Notes under the pieces: generated by a model | The model's database searches: none | The model's input: the letters and a program-made list of their open reading frames with translations, nothing else | What the model was told of the DNA's origin: nothing | Part shown: piece by piece, positions 37,501 to 46,755 of the stretch | Layout: every line of letters starts with the position of its first letter | How positions within the stretch are numbered: position 1 is the stretch's first letter | Made by a program: the position numbers and the translations under genes | Assembly: GCA_902785455.1 (NCBI GenBank) | Contig: CACZYY010000005.1 | Coordinates: forward strand, 46,674-110,673 | DNA: 64,000 nt | Source of the DNA: an uncultured Spirochaetaceae bacterium | Lineage (GTDB): Bacteria > Spirochaetota > Spirochaetia > Treponematales > Treponemataceae | Direction: 5' to 3'

Positions 37501-38628
37501 ATGAAAAAGGTTCTTGTTTTAGGTTCTACCGGCTCTATTGGCACCAGCACGCTTGATATTTTACGAAATCAGCGCGATCGTTTTGTTTGCTGCGGAATAA
37601 CGGCTAATTCAAAACAAGACGAGCTCGAAATGCTTGGCAAGGAATTTTCTTGCCCTACTTCACTCACCAAAATTGAAGGAATCGACGGAATAAAAAATCT
37701 TATCGACCAAACGCATCCAGACATCGTTGTGAACGGAATTGCTGGCAGTGCCGGGCTCAAACCTAGCATGGCTGTTCTTGAAGCGGGAGTTGATTTGGCT
37801 CTTGCTAACAAGGAAACTGTTGTCATGGCAGGTCCATTGATGTTCGAGGCTGCCAAAAAAAGCGGTTCACGGATTTTACCTGTTGACTCAGAACATTCTG
37901 CGATTTTTACGCTCGTAAATCAATGCGGCAAAAAAAATATCGATAAAATCGTGATTACGGCGAGCGGAGGTCCTTTCCGTACTTTTCCGCGAGAAAAGCT
38001 GGCTTCTGTAACTGTTGCTGATGCCCTAAAGCACCCGACATGGGATATGGGCGTTAAAATAACTATTGATTCCGCCACTTTAGGAAACAAAGGGCTTGAG
38101 GTAATCGAAGCGGTGCGTCTTTTTGATGTCAGTGCTAAACAAGTTCAGGTGGTTGTTCATCCTCAGAGCGTGATTCATTCTCTGGTTCGCACAAAAGATG
38201 GGATTGTTTACGGGCAGTTCAGCGAGCCGGACATGAAGCATCCGATACTGCAGGCTTTGGACTGGCCGGAAATTCTTCCGACATTTATGAAGCCGTTTGA
38301 TTTGACTGACACAACTGATGGAAAACGTACGCTCACGTTTGAAAAACCTCGCATGGATGACTTTCCGATGCTTGCACTTGCATTTGAGTGTGCCGAAAAA
38401 GGCGGCTCATATCCGATTGTGTTCAATGCTGCCAACGAGATTGCGGTTCAGGCTTTCATTGACGGTAAGCTCGGATTCTTAGAGATTGCGGAACTGGTTG
38501 CAAAAGTCCTCCACGGAACCGACTGGGCGCATAATCCACGTGATCTGGAAGATGTGTTCGACGCGGATAGGCGGTCACGCGAAATATCAATAAAATTCCT
38601 CACGGAGCACACAGAGTTCACAGAGTAA
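37501..38628 (+). CDS. dxr: 1-deoxy-D-xylulose 5-phosphate reductoisomerase
   Basis: Dxr makes MEP from DXP in isoprenoid synthesis. The 375-residue protein has the NADPH-binding VLGSTGSIGTSTLDILR, LANKETVVMAG, the metal/substrate PVDSEHSAIF, and ASGGPFR and MGVKITIDSATLGNKGLEVIEA blocks. The last seven residues (EHTEFTE) are encoded by a CTCACAGAG-type repeat that runs through the stop codon. AAGG precedes the ATG. Confidence 0.96.
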   Translation: MKKVLVLGSTGSIGTSTLDILRNQRDRFVCCGITANSKQDELEMLGKEFSCPTSLTKIEGIDGIKNLIDQTHPDIVVNGIAGSAGLKPSMAVLEAGVDLALANKETVVMAGPLMFEAAKKSGSRILPVDSEHSAIFTLVNQCGKKNIDKIVITASGGPFRTFPREKLASVTVADALKHPTWDMGVKITIDSATLGNKGLEVIEAVRLFDVSAKQVQVVVHPQSVIHSLVRTKDGIVYGQFSEPDMKHPILQALDWPEILPTFMKPFDLTDTTDGKRTLTFEKPRMDDFPMLALAFECAEKGGSYPIVFNAANEIAVQAFIDGKLGFLEIAELVAKVLHGTDWAHNPRDLEDVFDADRRSREISIKFLTEHTEFTE

Positions 38629-38672
38629 ATCAATTTTTTTTCTCCGTGTTCTCCAAAGCTCTGTGAGAAATT
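38599..38672. repeat. CTCACAGAG dispersed repeat overlapping the dxr stop
   Basis: CTCACGGAGCACACAGAG and CTCTGTGAGAAATTT bracket the element. Its left arm encodes the C-terminus of dxr, and its right arm ends 12 bases before the rseP start, next to a TATAAC box. Confidence 0.7.
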
Positions 38673-38683
38673 TATAACTTATT

Positions 38684-39802
38684 ATGACTATTATAATTGG
38701 AATTATTCTTTTAGGTGTTATTGTTTTTATTCATGAATTTGGGCATTTTTTGGCTTCTAAGCTCAGCGGAGTGGCTGTCGAGGCATTTTCTATAGGCATG
38801 GGGCCGGTTCTTCTGCATAAGGAGTGGCATGGAACCGACTGGAGGATTTCGCTCTTCCCTTTCGGCGGCTATTGTGCGATGAAGGGCGAGAAGGATTTTG
38901 AGGAAAGTTTTAATAAAAATACAGTACTTGAAAAAGATTCATTTTACGGCGTAAAGGCGATTTTCCGGGCTTTTATCGCATTTGCAGGGCCTTTTGCCAA
39001 TTTCCTTTTCTCAGTTTTTGCGTTTTTTGTGATTGCGATTGTCGGATACACATATTATTCAGCCACAAATCAGATTCGTCTTGCCACGGAAGAATATCCT
39101 GAGCTTCATTCAGCGGCAGCGGATGCCGGAATTTTAAGCGGCGATAAAATCATAAGAATAAACGATAAAGAAATTCCAGATTTTGCTGCTTTATACGAGG
39201 AAGTCGCCACTCACCCTGATGAAAATCTTCTTGTTGTGGTTGACCGGAACGGAGAGCAGCTTGAATTCACTGTTCATACTGACTTAAATAAATCTACTGG
39301 CGAAGGGAAAATCGGCGTCATGAGCGATCCTGCTTCTGTCGAAAAAAAAGAATCTAAGCAGTATTCGTTTTTCCCGGCAATCGGACAAGGTTTTTCACAA
39401 ACTTTTAAATTGATTTATCTTTCTTTTAAAGGGATTTTAACACTTTTTAAGGGGGTAAATGTTAGTGAAAGTGTGGCTGGTCCGGCAAGAATCACTAGCA
39501 TGATGGGCGAGACGGCAAAATCCGGCTTTTCGGCAGGTTTTAGGAACGGAATTGTTTCTGTGCTCAATTTCATGGCTTTGATCAGCGTATCTCTTTTTAT
39601 CATGAATCTCCTTCCGATTCCGATTTTGGATGGATTTTTACTTCTAACATCAATTATTGAGGCAATTTTTGGCGTGCGTGTTTCCCCAAAAGTGAGAAAT
39701 GTTGTACAATACGTAGGAATTGCGCTGATTGCCATGCTTTTTTTGCTTGCGATGAGCGGCGATTTCCACTACTTTTCGGAGCTAATAAATGCTAAAAAAT
39801 AA
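38684..39802 (+). CDS. rseP: Site-2 intramembrane metalloprotease RseP
   Basis: The 372-residue membrane zinc protease has HEFGH near residue 18 in the first span, a PDZ domain at about 130-215 (AAADAGILSGDKIIRINDKE), and the second metal motif NLLPIPILDG near the C-terminus. It cleaves membrane-bound regulators in envelope-stress signalling; here it could also trim signal-peptide remnants. No ribosome site precedes the ATG, and a TATAAC lies five bases before it. The 3' end overlaps the next gene by 14 bases. Confidence 0.94.
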   Translation: MTIIIGIILLGVIVFIHEFGHFLASKLSGVAVEAFSIGMGPVLLHKEWHGTDWRISLFPFGGYCAMKGEKDFEESFNKNTVLEKDSFYGVKAIFRAFIAFAGPFANFLFSVFAFFVIAIVGYTYYSATNQIRLATEEYPELHSAAADAGILSGDKIIRINDKEIPDFAALYEEVATHPDENLLVVVDRNGEQLEFTVHTDLNKSTGEGKIGVMSDPASVEKKESKQYSFFPAIGQGFSQTFKLIYLSFKGILTLFKGVNVSESVAGPARITSMMGETAKSGFSAGFRNGIVSVLNFMALISVSLFIMNLLPIPILDGFLLLTSIIEAIFGVRVSPKVRNVVQYVGIALIAMLFLLAMSGDFHYFSELINAKK

Positions 39803-41708
39803 AGTTGCATTCCTGTCCTGTGTTTTTTTTATTGGTAATCTTTCACTTTTTGCCCAGTCTCATATTTCTACTCAATCTCATGCTGGAAAAGTCACAAATG
39901 TCGCTTATCTTGAAGACAGTGATGGTTCGGTCTTTAGCGCAGGAACCGACGGTTTCCTTGTAAAATGGACAGAAGACGGTATGGGCGAACATTACCAGAT
40001 TTCTGATTTAACGATAAAAATGATTGCCCGGAGTCCTAACGGAAACGATATTGCAGTTTATGAAAGTGATGGTGCTTCGTTAAACCGTGTTTCTGTCTGG
40101 AACTGGAAGACTTTCACTAGGAAATACGCTTTTCGTTTTAATGATTCTCTGACAAGCCTTTCATATTCTGCAAAAGGAACTTATATAATCTGTGGTACGG
40201 CAAGTGTGAGCGGTGCTTTTTTTCTTAATTCAATGAACGGCTCGATCATCCGTAACAAAATCAAGGGAAATACCGGTGTGGTAAATTTCATTCAGACTTC
40301 AGATTCCGAAAAATCAGTGGTCATGTATTCTCCAAAAGGAAATCTCACTTACTACAATTTGCAGAACGGTGAGCAAAAGGCAAAGTTCAACACTGAATAT
40401 GATTTGAGTCAGTTTTGTCTTTTTAATAATGGCGTTTTTGGTGCAGGTGTACGTGGTTCTGGCATTTTTGTTGTCCAGGCTGTCACAGGAAGTACAATCG
40501 GGGCCTTTACAGCCCAGAATCCAATTCTAGTTGGATCAAACAAATCAAAAGATTTATATTACATTGTTAATGAAAACCGTCAGTTCAAAGTTTATAAAAT
40601 CGCGAATGACAGAAATAAGGCTGTTATTGCGCCTGAACTCATGCGAACTTTCTCAGGTCTTAAAACCGGCGAGCAGATTGTTTGCGCGACCCTTGCAGAC
40701 GAAGAAATTTACGCGGGCACGAACAGCGGCAATATTTACAAATTTGATTATGCTCAGGCAGAGCGGGTCGATGTTCAGCAGTCATTGACTGACAAAATGT
40801 ATGAAAAAATTTACGATGTTGCTGCTGTTGGAAATGATTTTTATTTTCTTACCCCTTCTTCGATATTCCTGTCTTCTTATGAAAGCTCAAATATTGATAA
40901 AAAAGCAGGCAATTCCGGTTATACGAATTTAATTCCTTATGGTCAGAATATTATTCTTTGGTCAAAGGACTCAAAAAAGGCTGTGGTTCTTATGGAGCTT
41001 TCAACCGGCAAAATGACTCAGCTTTTTGCCCCTGAAGGAACGGTTCAGACTTTAAAACTTTACGGAACGTCATTGATTGATGTCGAATCAAATTCACAGG
41101 TTAATCTTTTTGATATTCCGAATCTTAAAAAACGCGAGCTTTACAAGGGAACAAGTATTCAGGACGCTATTTTGTTTACAGAGAATGACTTATATGTTGC
41201 AAAGTCAAGCGGCTCTTCTCCAAATGTTCCTCTTATTTATGTGAACGTCAATACCCAGGAAACAGTTCCTCTTTCAATGAAGGGAAATGTCGCCTATTCG
41301 CTCACTTACGATTATGATAAAAATCCGGCTGAAATCTACGGAATTACTATCTACACTAATTCTCAGACTAAAAAACTTACTACATCGATTTTTGCCTATA
41401 AACCGCAGACAAAGTCTTCCCGTTATTTACTTTCAATCACGGATGAGGATAGCGAGGCTTTTGCAAACCTGTTTGACAATGTTTTGTACACTAACATCGG
41501 AAAATCGCAGGTCCGTTCTTACAATCTTTCAACGCGAAGAGATTTTTTATACAGAAGATCAGCTTCAATGCCGATAAAAACAGTGAGAAATCAGGGCAAA
41601 ATGGTCGTATTGAACCGTGATGGTTCAATCAGCTGGTATAATCCGACTTTAAACACCGTTCTTGCTGACTGGTATCTTACAACAGAAGGCAGCTGGTTTG
41701 AATTTTAG
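39789..41708 (+). CDS. Exported WD40-like beta-propeller protein
   Basis: The 639-residue protein has a signal peptide (cleavage near SLFAQ) and repeating blades such as SHAGKVTNVAYLEDSDGSVF and GTDGFLVKWTEDG, suggesting one or two beta-propellers. It should be periplasmic or surface exposed. It overlaps rseP by 14 bases and so is coupled to it. No enzymatic motif is seen; a protein-interaction role is inferred. Confidence 0.75.
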   Translation: MLKNKVAFLSCVFFIGNLSLFAQSHISTQSHAGKVTNVAYLEDSDGSVFSAGTDGFLVKWTEDGMGEHYQISDLTIKMIARSPNGNDIAVYESDGASLNRVSVWNWKTFTRKYAFRFNDSLTSLSYSAKGTYIICGTASVSGAFFLNSMNGSIIRNKIKGNTGVVNFIQTSDSEKSVVMYSPKGNLTYYNLQNGEQKAKFNTEYDLSQFCLFNNGVFGAGVRGSGIFVVQAVTGSTIGAFTAQNPILVGSNKSKDLYYIVNENRQFKVYKIANDRNKAVIAPELMRTFSGLKTGEQIVCATLADEEIYAGTNSGNIYKFDYAQAERVDVQQSLTDKMYEKIYDVAAVGNDFYFLTPSSIFLSSYESSNIDKKAGNSGYTNLIPYGQNIILWSKDSKKAVVLMELSTGKMTQLFAPEGTVQTLKLYGTSLIDVESNSQVNLFDIPNLKKRELYKGTSIQDAILFTENDLYVAKSSGSSPNVPLIYVNVNTQETVPLSMKGNVAYSLTYDYDKNPAEIYGITIYTNSQTKKLTTSIFAYKPQTKSSRYLLSITDEDSEAFANLFDNVLYTNIGKSQVRSYNLSTRRDFLYRRSASMPIKTVRNQGKMVVLNRDGSISWYNPTLNTVLADWYLTTEGSWFEF

Positions 41709-41767
41709 AAAAAATTAGAGAAAATAGAGTTTTTTTTCTTCAAATTCATTTGATTTTCAAGAAATCG

Positions 41768-41776
41768 TGTTATAAT
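41768..41776 (+). promoter_or_regulatory. Extended -10 promoter of the ankyrin gene (TGtTATAAT)
   Basis: TGtTATAAT ends five bases before the ATG at 41782. TTGATT lies 15 bases upstream of the hexamer. No Shine-Dalgarno separates the box from the start, so leaderless initiation at this ATG or the following one is likely. Confidence 0.55.
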
Positions 41777-41781
41777 AAAAG

Positions 41782-43230
41782 ATGATGAAGAAGGCTGTTC
41801 CTCTTTTTTTTATTTTTTTTGCTTCTCTTTCGGCAATACATGCACGTCCATGGGTTGATGATGCATTTCTTCTTGTTGAAACAGAAAACCCCAAAAAGAT
41901 TCAGCGTGCAATCGAAACCGATTATTCTTTACGAAACTTTACACGATATGCTGAAAAAGAAAATCTTCTCATGGCAGCACTTAAATATTCTCGCGGCAAC
42001 GATATTATTACTCTTCTGCTTGATGATGCCCGCATTGATCCCGATTCAAAAAACAAAAACGGCGTGAGCGCATTGATGTACGCTTGTCAGTATGAAACTG
42101 ATATTGAGGCTATAAAATCCGTTTTGTTTAAGAATGCACGTTCTGATTCCAAAAAAGCAAATCGAATTCTGTTAAAAGATAAAGACGGACAGAACTGTTT
42201 TGATTATGCCCGAAAGAACGAGGTTATGAGCCAGGAAGTCATCGATTTGCTGTCATTGTATGCACAGGAGCCTTTCAAGGAAGTCGAAGAGCCAGTGCAG
42301 GAAGAGCCTGCTGAGCCTGCTGAACCCGTCGAGGAGGCTGAGGAAGTTCCTTTCGGTGATTTTGCAGAAGAATTTGATATACCTCAGCTTCCAGATGAAA
42401 AAATTGCTCCTGCACCTGTTGTTGTTGCGCAAGTTGATGAAAAAGAGACGGTTGAGCCTCCAAAAGCAGATGTAAATTCTCTGGTTGATATTGGTGCTGT
42501 TTCGGCACCTGTTGTCATTCCAGAAAGTATTTATCTTTATGACTATGCCGATGATAAATTTGCAGCCCTTGCTATTCCAGAATCCTTGATTGCGGCGGAA
42601 AATGCCAGTCATAAATTTATCAAAAATGCGAATGAGCGTGATTCTGCCGGGCGTACAAAGCTTATGATGGCCGCAAAAAAAGGTGACATAAACCGGATTG
42701 AAGACCTGCTTTACTCTGGCGCTGAAATAAACGCCCGTGATGAGGAAGGATGGACTGCACTCATGTATGCGGCCCGTTTCCAACCCAATCCTGATGTAAC
42801 AAAACTTTTGCTTTTTAAGGGTGCTGACAGGGCTGCCAAGAACAGATATGGGCTTAGCTCTCTTCTTTTGGCTGCCGGTTATTCTGAAAATCCGGAAGTT
42901 GTTGCCATACTGCTCGAAACTTACTCTGCTCTTTCAGACGAGGCACGCGAGGCATTTGCCTATGGAATCTCAAATTACAACAGCACAACAGTCCTCCAGG
43001 CTTTTATCGACAAGCGGGTTCCTGTTAATATCCCATATGATGGCAAAACTCCGCTCATGGTAGCTTGTGCAACAAACAAGAATACCAAGATTATTGAATG
43101 GTTGCTTGAAAACGGAGCCTCAAAATATCAAATAGAAGCAAGCACTGGTAAAACGGCCTATGATTATGCAAAGGAAAACCGAAAGCTTCCTCATAATATT
43201 GCTTACTGGTCGTTGAATCCAAATTCATAA
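41782..43230 (+). CDS. Exported ankyrin-repeat protein
   Basis: The 482-residue protein has a signal peptide (residues 1-21, ending SAIHA). A first ankyrin set spans about 55-150, a P/E/V-rich acidic linker about 165-235, and a second ankyrin set about 285-475 with RTKLMMAAKKGDINRIEDLL, GWTALMYAARF and KTPLMVACATNKNTKI. It probably acts in the periplasm or on the surface as a binding scaffold. The acidic linker resembles that of the lipoprotein at 31101. Confidence 0.85.
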   Translation: MMKKAVPLFFIFFASLSAIHARPWVDDAFLLVETENPKKIQRAIETDYSLRNFTRYAEKENLLMAALKYSRGNDIITLLLDDARIDPDSKNKNGVSALMYACQYETDIEAIKSVLFKNARSDSKKANRILLKDKDGQNCFDYARKNEVMSQEVIDLLSLYAQEPFKEVEEPVQEEPAEPAEPVEEAEEVPFGDFAEEFDIPQLPDEKIAPAPVVVAQVDEKETVEPPKADVNSLVDIGAVSAPVVIPESIYLYDYADDKFAALAIPESLIAAENASHKFIKNANERDSAGRTKLMMAAKKGDINRIEDLLYSGAEINARDEEGWTALMYAARFQPNPDVTKLLLFKGADRAAKNRYGLSSLLLAAGYSENPEVVAILLETYSALSDEAREAFAYGISNYNSTTVLQAFIDKRVPVNIPYDGKTPLMVACATNKNTKIIEWLLENGASKYQIEASTGKTAYDYAKENRKLPHNIAYWSLNPNS

Positions 43231-43249
43231 TATTTAAAAAAGGAAATGT

Positions 43250-43789
43250 ATGCGAATTACAGGTGGAAAATTAAAAGGCCGCGTAATTAAATGTCCTGAT
43301 GGAATTATCAGGCCGGCAATGGACAGAATGCGTGAGTCTGTTTTTGCAATTTTGGGCGATTTGGAAGGAAAATCATGGCTTGATTTGTTTTCCGGGAGCG
43401 GCACAATTGCTATCGAGGCTGTTTCTCGTGGCTCAAAAGAAGTTCAGCTTTGCGAAAAAGACAAAATTAAAATCAAACAAGTCCTTGAAAACGTTTCTAT
43501 TACAGAAAAAGAACTCGGAGTCAAAATCGGCTGCCATTTTATGGCTGTAGAGCTTTTCTTAAAGAGATGCAAGGACAAATTTGACTATATTTTTTTGGAC
43601 CCACCCTTCCCTTACAAATATCGTCTGGATTTGCTTAAAATCATCGAACAAAGAAAGCTTGTAAAAGAAGGTGGATTTGTAATGATTCATTTTCCCGAAG
43701 AGGATATGCTTCCTGAACAAATCGGAACACTCAGCTTAAAAGACAAGCGAATTTATGGTCGTTCAATCGTAAATTTCTATTCTTTTTAA
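43250..43789 (+). CDS. rsmD: 16S rRNA (guanine-966 N2) methyltransferase RsmD
   Basis: The 179-residue enzyme methylates G966 of 16S rRNA. It starts MRITGGKLKGRVI, has RPAMDRMRESVFAIL, the SAM loop DLFSGSGTIAIEAVSRG and the catalytic DPPFPYKYR. AAAGGAAATG precedes the ATG. Confidence 0.93.
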   Translation: MRITGGKLKGRVIKCPDGIIRPAMDRMRESVFAILGDLEGKSWLDLFSGSGTIAIEAVSRGSKEVQLCEKDKIKIKQVLENVSITEKELGVKIGCHFMAVELFLKRCKDKFDYIFLDPPFPYKYRLDLLKIIEQRKLVKEGGFVMIHFPEEDMLPEQIGTLSLKDKRIYGRSIVNFYSF

Positions 43790-43816
43790 CTTTCTTTAAA
43801 TAGTTTAAAAATACAC

Positions 43817-43844
43817 TTGACATTTATTGAAAATGTGTTAGATT
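43817..43844 (+). promoter_or_regulatory. Promoter of the 43878-44222/TPR unit
   Basis: TTGACA (43817-43822) and an extended TGtTAGATT (hexamer 43839-43844) are 16 bases apart. Confidence 0.65.
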
Positions 43845-43877
43845 TAATATATGTAATATTGTTTTAGGTAAAAAAAG

Positions 43878-44222
43878 TTGGATGAAAAAACACTAAAAAG
43901 TACTTTATCTGCACATAGTATTCCTGAGGGCTTTATCAAAGTAACTGATAAGCCGATAAAAGGACTTTCTCCAGAGCAAAAAGCTGTTCTCAATCGCAAG
44001 GGTAATATGCTTTTTAATGAAGGAAAGTTCGATGCCGCTTGCCGAATATTTGTTACAACGGGTTATTCTGACGGTCTGGCACGAATCGGGGATCTTTACA
44101 TGAAACAAAATCGTAGCATTACCGCGCTCAAATATTACCTTTTGGCTAATAACAGAGCAAAGTCAGAAATGGTCTATGAAAAAATTGCTAATATCATTTC
44201 GATATTGCTAAAAAATATTTAA
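43878..44222 (+). CDS. Small soluble protein upstream of TPR gene, TTG start
   Basis: The 114-residue protein has no membrane segment; the C-terminal half is helical and TPR-like (AACRIFVTTGYSDGLARIGD). The only start with a ribosome site is TTG at 43878, preceded by TTAGGT; the nearby ATG is in another frame and stops at once. It is 24 bases upstream of the TPR gene and shares its promoter. Function is unknown. Confidence 0.65.
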   Translation: MDEKTLKSTLSAHSIPEGFIKVTDKPIKGLSPEQKAVLNRKGNMLFNEGKFDAACRIFVTTGYSDGLARIGDLYMKQNRSITALKYYLLANNRAKSEMVYEKIANIISILLKNI

Positions 44223-44246
44223 AAATTAAAAAAGTGAGGAAAGTTT

Positions 44247-45395
44247 ATGAGCGAGGAAATGTTTAAGGAATTTGATGTTCTGCAGGAAGATTCTGTTTTT
44301 GTACCGGCTGATGTAGATGGCTCTGCTGAAATTTCAGAATTATCCAAGCAGGGATATCAGCTTTTAAAAGAGAATCGAATTGAAGAGGCAAAAGAAGCCT
44401 TCAACAAAATTCTGGACATTGAGGATAATAATAATTATGCCTTGGTTGGTTTGGGTGACTCTGAGAGAAAACAGGGGCATTTCCGTAATGCAGAAGGATA
44501 CTATTCAAAATGTCTTGACTTTCATCCTGGCAACAATTATGCCCTTTTTGGCCTTGCCGATTGTTACAAGGCAATGAATCAGTATCATCGTGCGATTGAT
44601 ATTTGGGAACAGTATCTTGTTCACGATGACAGAAATATCACTGTTCTTACTCGTGTCGCAGATGCTTACCGCAAAGTCCGGGATTTCAAAAAATCAAAGG
44701 AAATTTATCTTTCTGTCCTTGACATGGAAGAAAATAATTCTTATGCGCTGATTGGCCTTGGTCATCTCCATTATGACTTTAAGGAATACCGCGATGCCCT
44801 TTACTATTGGACAAAAATGCTTGAAAAGAATGAGGAACTTGTTGATATACGTGTTCTTACTTCAATCGGTAACTGCCACCGCAAATTAAAGACTTTTGAA
44901 AAAGGTGTTTATTATTTTGAGAGGGCCTTGCAAAAAGAGCCGAACAATTTCTATGCCCTTTTCGGTCTTGCAGATTGTTATCGAGGTATGAACCAGCAAT
45001 TCCGCTCTATTGAGTATTGGAATAAAATCCTTGATATGGATCCAGACAATAAAGTTATACTTACTCGTGCTGGCGACGCATATCGTAATACTGGTGATTA
45101 TAAAACAGCCGCTATTTATTACAATAAGGCTTTGGACATTGAATTTGACGTTTATGCGGCTTTAGGACTTGCATTGATTTGTAAAGGTGAAGGTCGATAT
45201 GAGGAAGCGGCTGAACGTCTCCAGGGGCTTATTAAGGGGGATCCTCGTAATTTCAGATTCTATATTGATTTGTCTGACTGTTACATAAAGCTCAACCAAA
45301 AGGCAAAGGCAATCGAGACATTGAGGAGCGTTTCTCGCTATGGCTTGCGTTCTCCCGCTATCTCTGATATGCTTGCACGTCTTGAGCGTAGTTAA
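44247..45395 (+). CDS. Cytosolic TPR protein
   Basis: The 382-residue protein has no signal peptide and consists of about nine tetratricopeptide repeats with the phrase NNYALFGLADCYKAMNQ recurring in variants (residues about 95, 165, 240), suggesting recent internal repeat expansion. GTGAGG precedes the ATG. It is probably a protein-protein scaffold. It is followed two bases later by rlmN. Confidence 0.85.
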   Translation: MSEEMFKEFDVLQEDSVFVPADVDGSAEISELSKQGYQLLKENRIEEAKEAFNKILDIEDNNNYALVGLGDSERKQGHFRNAEGYYSKCLDFHPGNNYALFGLADCYKAMNQYHRAIDIWEQYLVHDDRNITVLTRVADAYRKVRDFKKSKEIYLSVLDMEENNSYALIGLGHLHYDFKEYRDALYYWTKMLEKNEELVDIRVLTSIGNCHRKLKTFEKGVYYFERALQKEPNNFYALFGLADCYRGMNQQFRSIEYWNKILDMDPDNKVILTRAGDAYRNTGDYKTAAIYYNKALDIEFDVYAALGLALICKGEGRYEEAAERLQGLIKGDPRNFRFYIDLSDCYIKLNQKAKAIETLRSVSRYGLRSPAISDMLARLERS

Positions 45396-45397
45396 TT

Positions 45398-46450
45398 ATG
45401 AGTGAAAAAATTCCTTTGGCTGGTTTTTTACCAGATGAAATCTGTGAATCGCTTGGATTGAAACAGGCTTTTCGCGGAAAACAAATTTTTCAATGGATTG
45501 GGAAGGGCGCTGAATCTTTTGATGAAATGACGAATCTCAGCGTTGATTTGAGAAATGAGCTTAAAGAAAAAGCCCTTCTCCGTTCTACTTCGGTTTCCGA
45601 GGTTCTTAAAGATCCGGACGGAACAATTAAATTGCAGATTACTCTTTCAGATGGTCTTGCCGTTGAGACTGTTTTGCTTACCGACCGTGAGGACCGAAAA
45701 ACAGCCTGCGTTTCTTGTCAGGTTGGATGTGCAATGAACTGTGCTTTTTGTCAGACTGGTCATTTGGGGTTGGCACGAAATCTTACGGCTGGCGAAATCG
45801 TAGAGCAATTCTTGTACCTTGAAAAACATGCAGGTCCATTGGATAACATTGTTTTTATGGGCATGGGTGAGCCGATGATGAATCTTCCGAATGTGCGCAA
45901 GGCAATTGCCGTTCTTACAAGCAAGGATGGTCGTGCGCTTTCTGGCAGGAGAATTACACTTTCTACATCCGGAGTCATCAAAGGAATTTATGATTTGGCT
46001 GATAATGGTCCTGCGATTCGTCTTGCGGTTTCACTTACAACTGCTGACAATGAGCTTCGTGAAAAACTCATGCCAATCTGCCGCACAAATCCCCTCCCTG
46101 AGCTGCGAAAGGCAATCGATTATTTTGCAAACAAAACAGGCAAGAGAGTCACTTTGGAGGCTGCCCTTCTTCATGCGACTAACACAAGCATTGAGAGCGC
46201 AACGAATATGATTAATTTCGCCAGAGGACTGGATGTTCATATCAATCTGATTCCGTGGAATCCTGTTGCTGGTCTGGATTTCAGCGAGCCGAGTGCAAAA
46301 GAATGCAAAAACTTTGTATATCATCTTGAAAAGGCCGGGTTGAATGTAACTCTTCGTACTCGGCGCGGACGAGAAATTGGGGGTGCTTGCGGGCAGCTTG
46401 GAAAAACGCTTGTTGAAACGCAGGGAAATGGAAAAAAGCTTGGTGAATAA
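45398..46450 (+). CDS. rlmN: 23S rRNA/tRNA adenine-C2 methyltransferase RlmN
   Basis: The 350-residue radical SAM enzyme makes m2A2503 in 23S rRNA and m2A37 in some tRNAs. The cluster motif CAMNCAFC is near residues 111-118, the family phrases VFMGMGEPMMNL and STSGVIKGI are intact, and the resolving cysteine lies in GGACGQL near the C-terminus. It follows the TPR gene by two bases. Confidence 0.95.
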   Translation: MSEKIPLAGFLPDEICESLGLKQAFRGKQIFQWIGKGAESFDEMTNLSVDLRNELKEKALLRSTSVSEVLKDPDGTIKLQITLSDGLAVETVLLTDREDRKTACVSCQVGCAMNCAFCQTGHLGLARNLTAGEIVEQFLYLEKHAGPLDNIVFMGMGEPMMNLPNVRKAIAVLTSKDGRALSGRRITLSTSGVIKGIYDLADNGPAIRLAVSLTTADNELREKLMPICRTNPLPELRKAIDYFANKTGKRVTLEAALLHATNTSIESATNMINFARGLDVHINLIPWNPVAGLDFSEPSAKECKNFVYHLEKAGLNVTLRTRRGREIGGACGQLGKTLVETQGNGKKLGE

Positions 46451-46481
46451 AATTTATTAAAAAACCTTAAGATTATTTTTG

Positions 46482-46510
46482 TTGATATTTTCTCTTATAC
46501 CATTTATAAT
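46482..46510 (+). promoter_or_regulatory. Promoter of the HMA-like/dehydrogenase/leuCD unit
   Basis: TTGATA (46482-46487) and TATAAT (46505-46510) are separated by 17 bases. Confidence 0.82.
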
Positions 46511-46541
46511 TATCTTAATCAATCACATGGAGTGTTCGTAA

Positions 46542-46751
46542 ATGCAGAAGAAAATTTACGTTGACGGTATGTTTGACCCGGCTGTCGCAGCTAAGGTTGA
46601 TTCAGCCGTAAAAGCTGTGGCTGGTGTAACTAGTTGCACTGCAAATCCTGAAAAATCTCAGGTTCTTGTGGATTTTGATGAAAGCGTAGGTGGTATCGAG
46701 GACGCTATCAACGCCGCTATCTCTTCTACAGGAATCGCGGTTTTAGGATAA
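46542..46751 (+). CDS. HMA-fold-like small protein lacking the CxxC metal site
   Basis: The 69-residue protein follows the pattern of heavy-metal-associated domains: YVDGMFDPAVAAKVDSAVKA, then VAGVTSCTANPEKSQVLVDFD. The usual MxCxxC loop is replaced by GMFDPAV, so it cannot bind copper in the usual way. GGAG precedes the ATG. It is six bases upstream of the dehydrogenase gene. The fold assignment is by pattern and uncertain in function. Confidence 0.65.
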   Translation: MQKKIYVDGMFDPAVAAKVDSAVKAVAGVTSCTANPEKSQVLVDFDESVGGIEDAINAAISSTGIAVLG

Positions 46752-46755
46752 GCAA

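Noticed and set aside
42253..42783. Minus-strand 176-codon frame inside the ankyrin gene
   Set aside because: It is a shadow of the coding strand and has no start signals.
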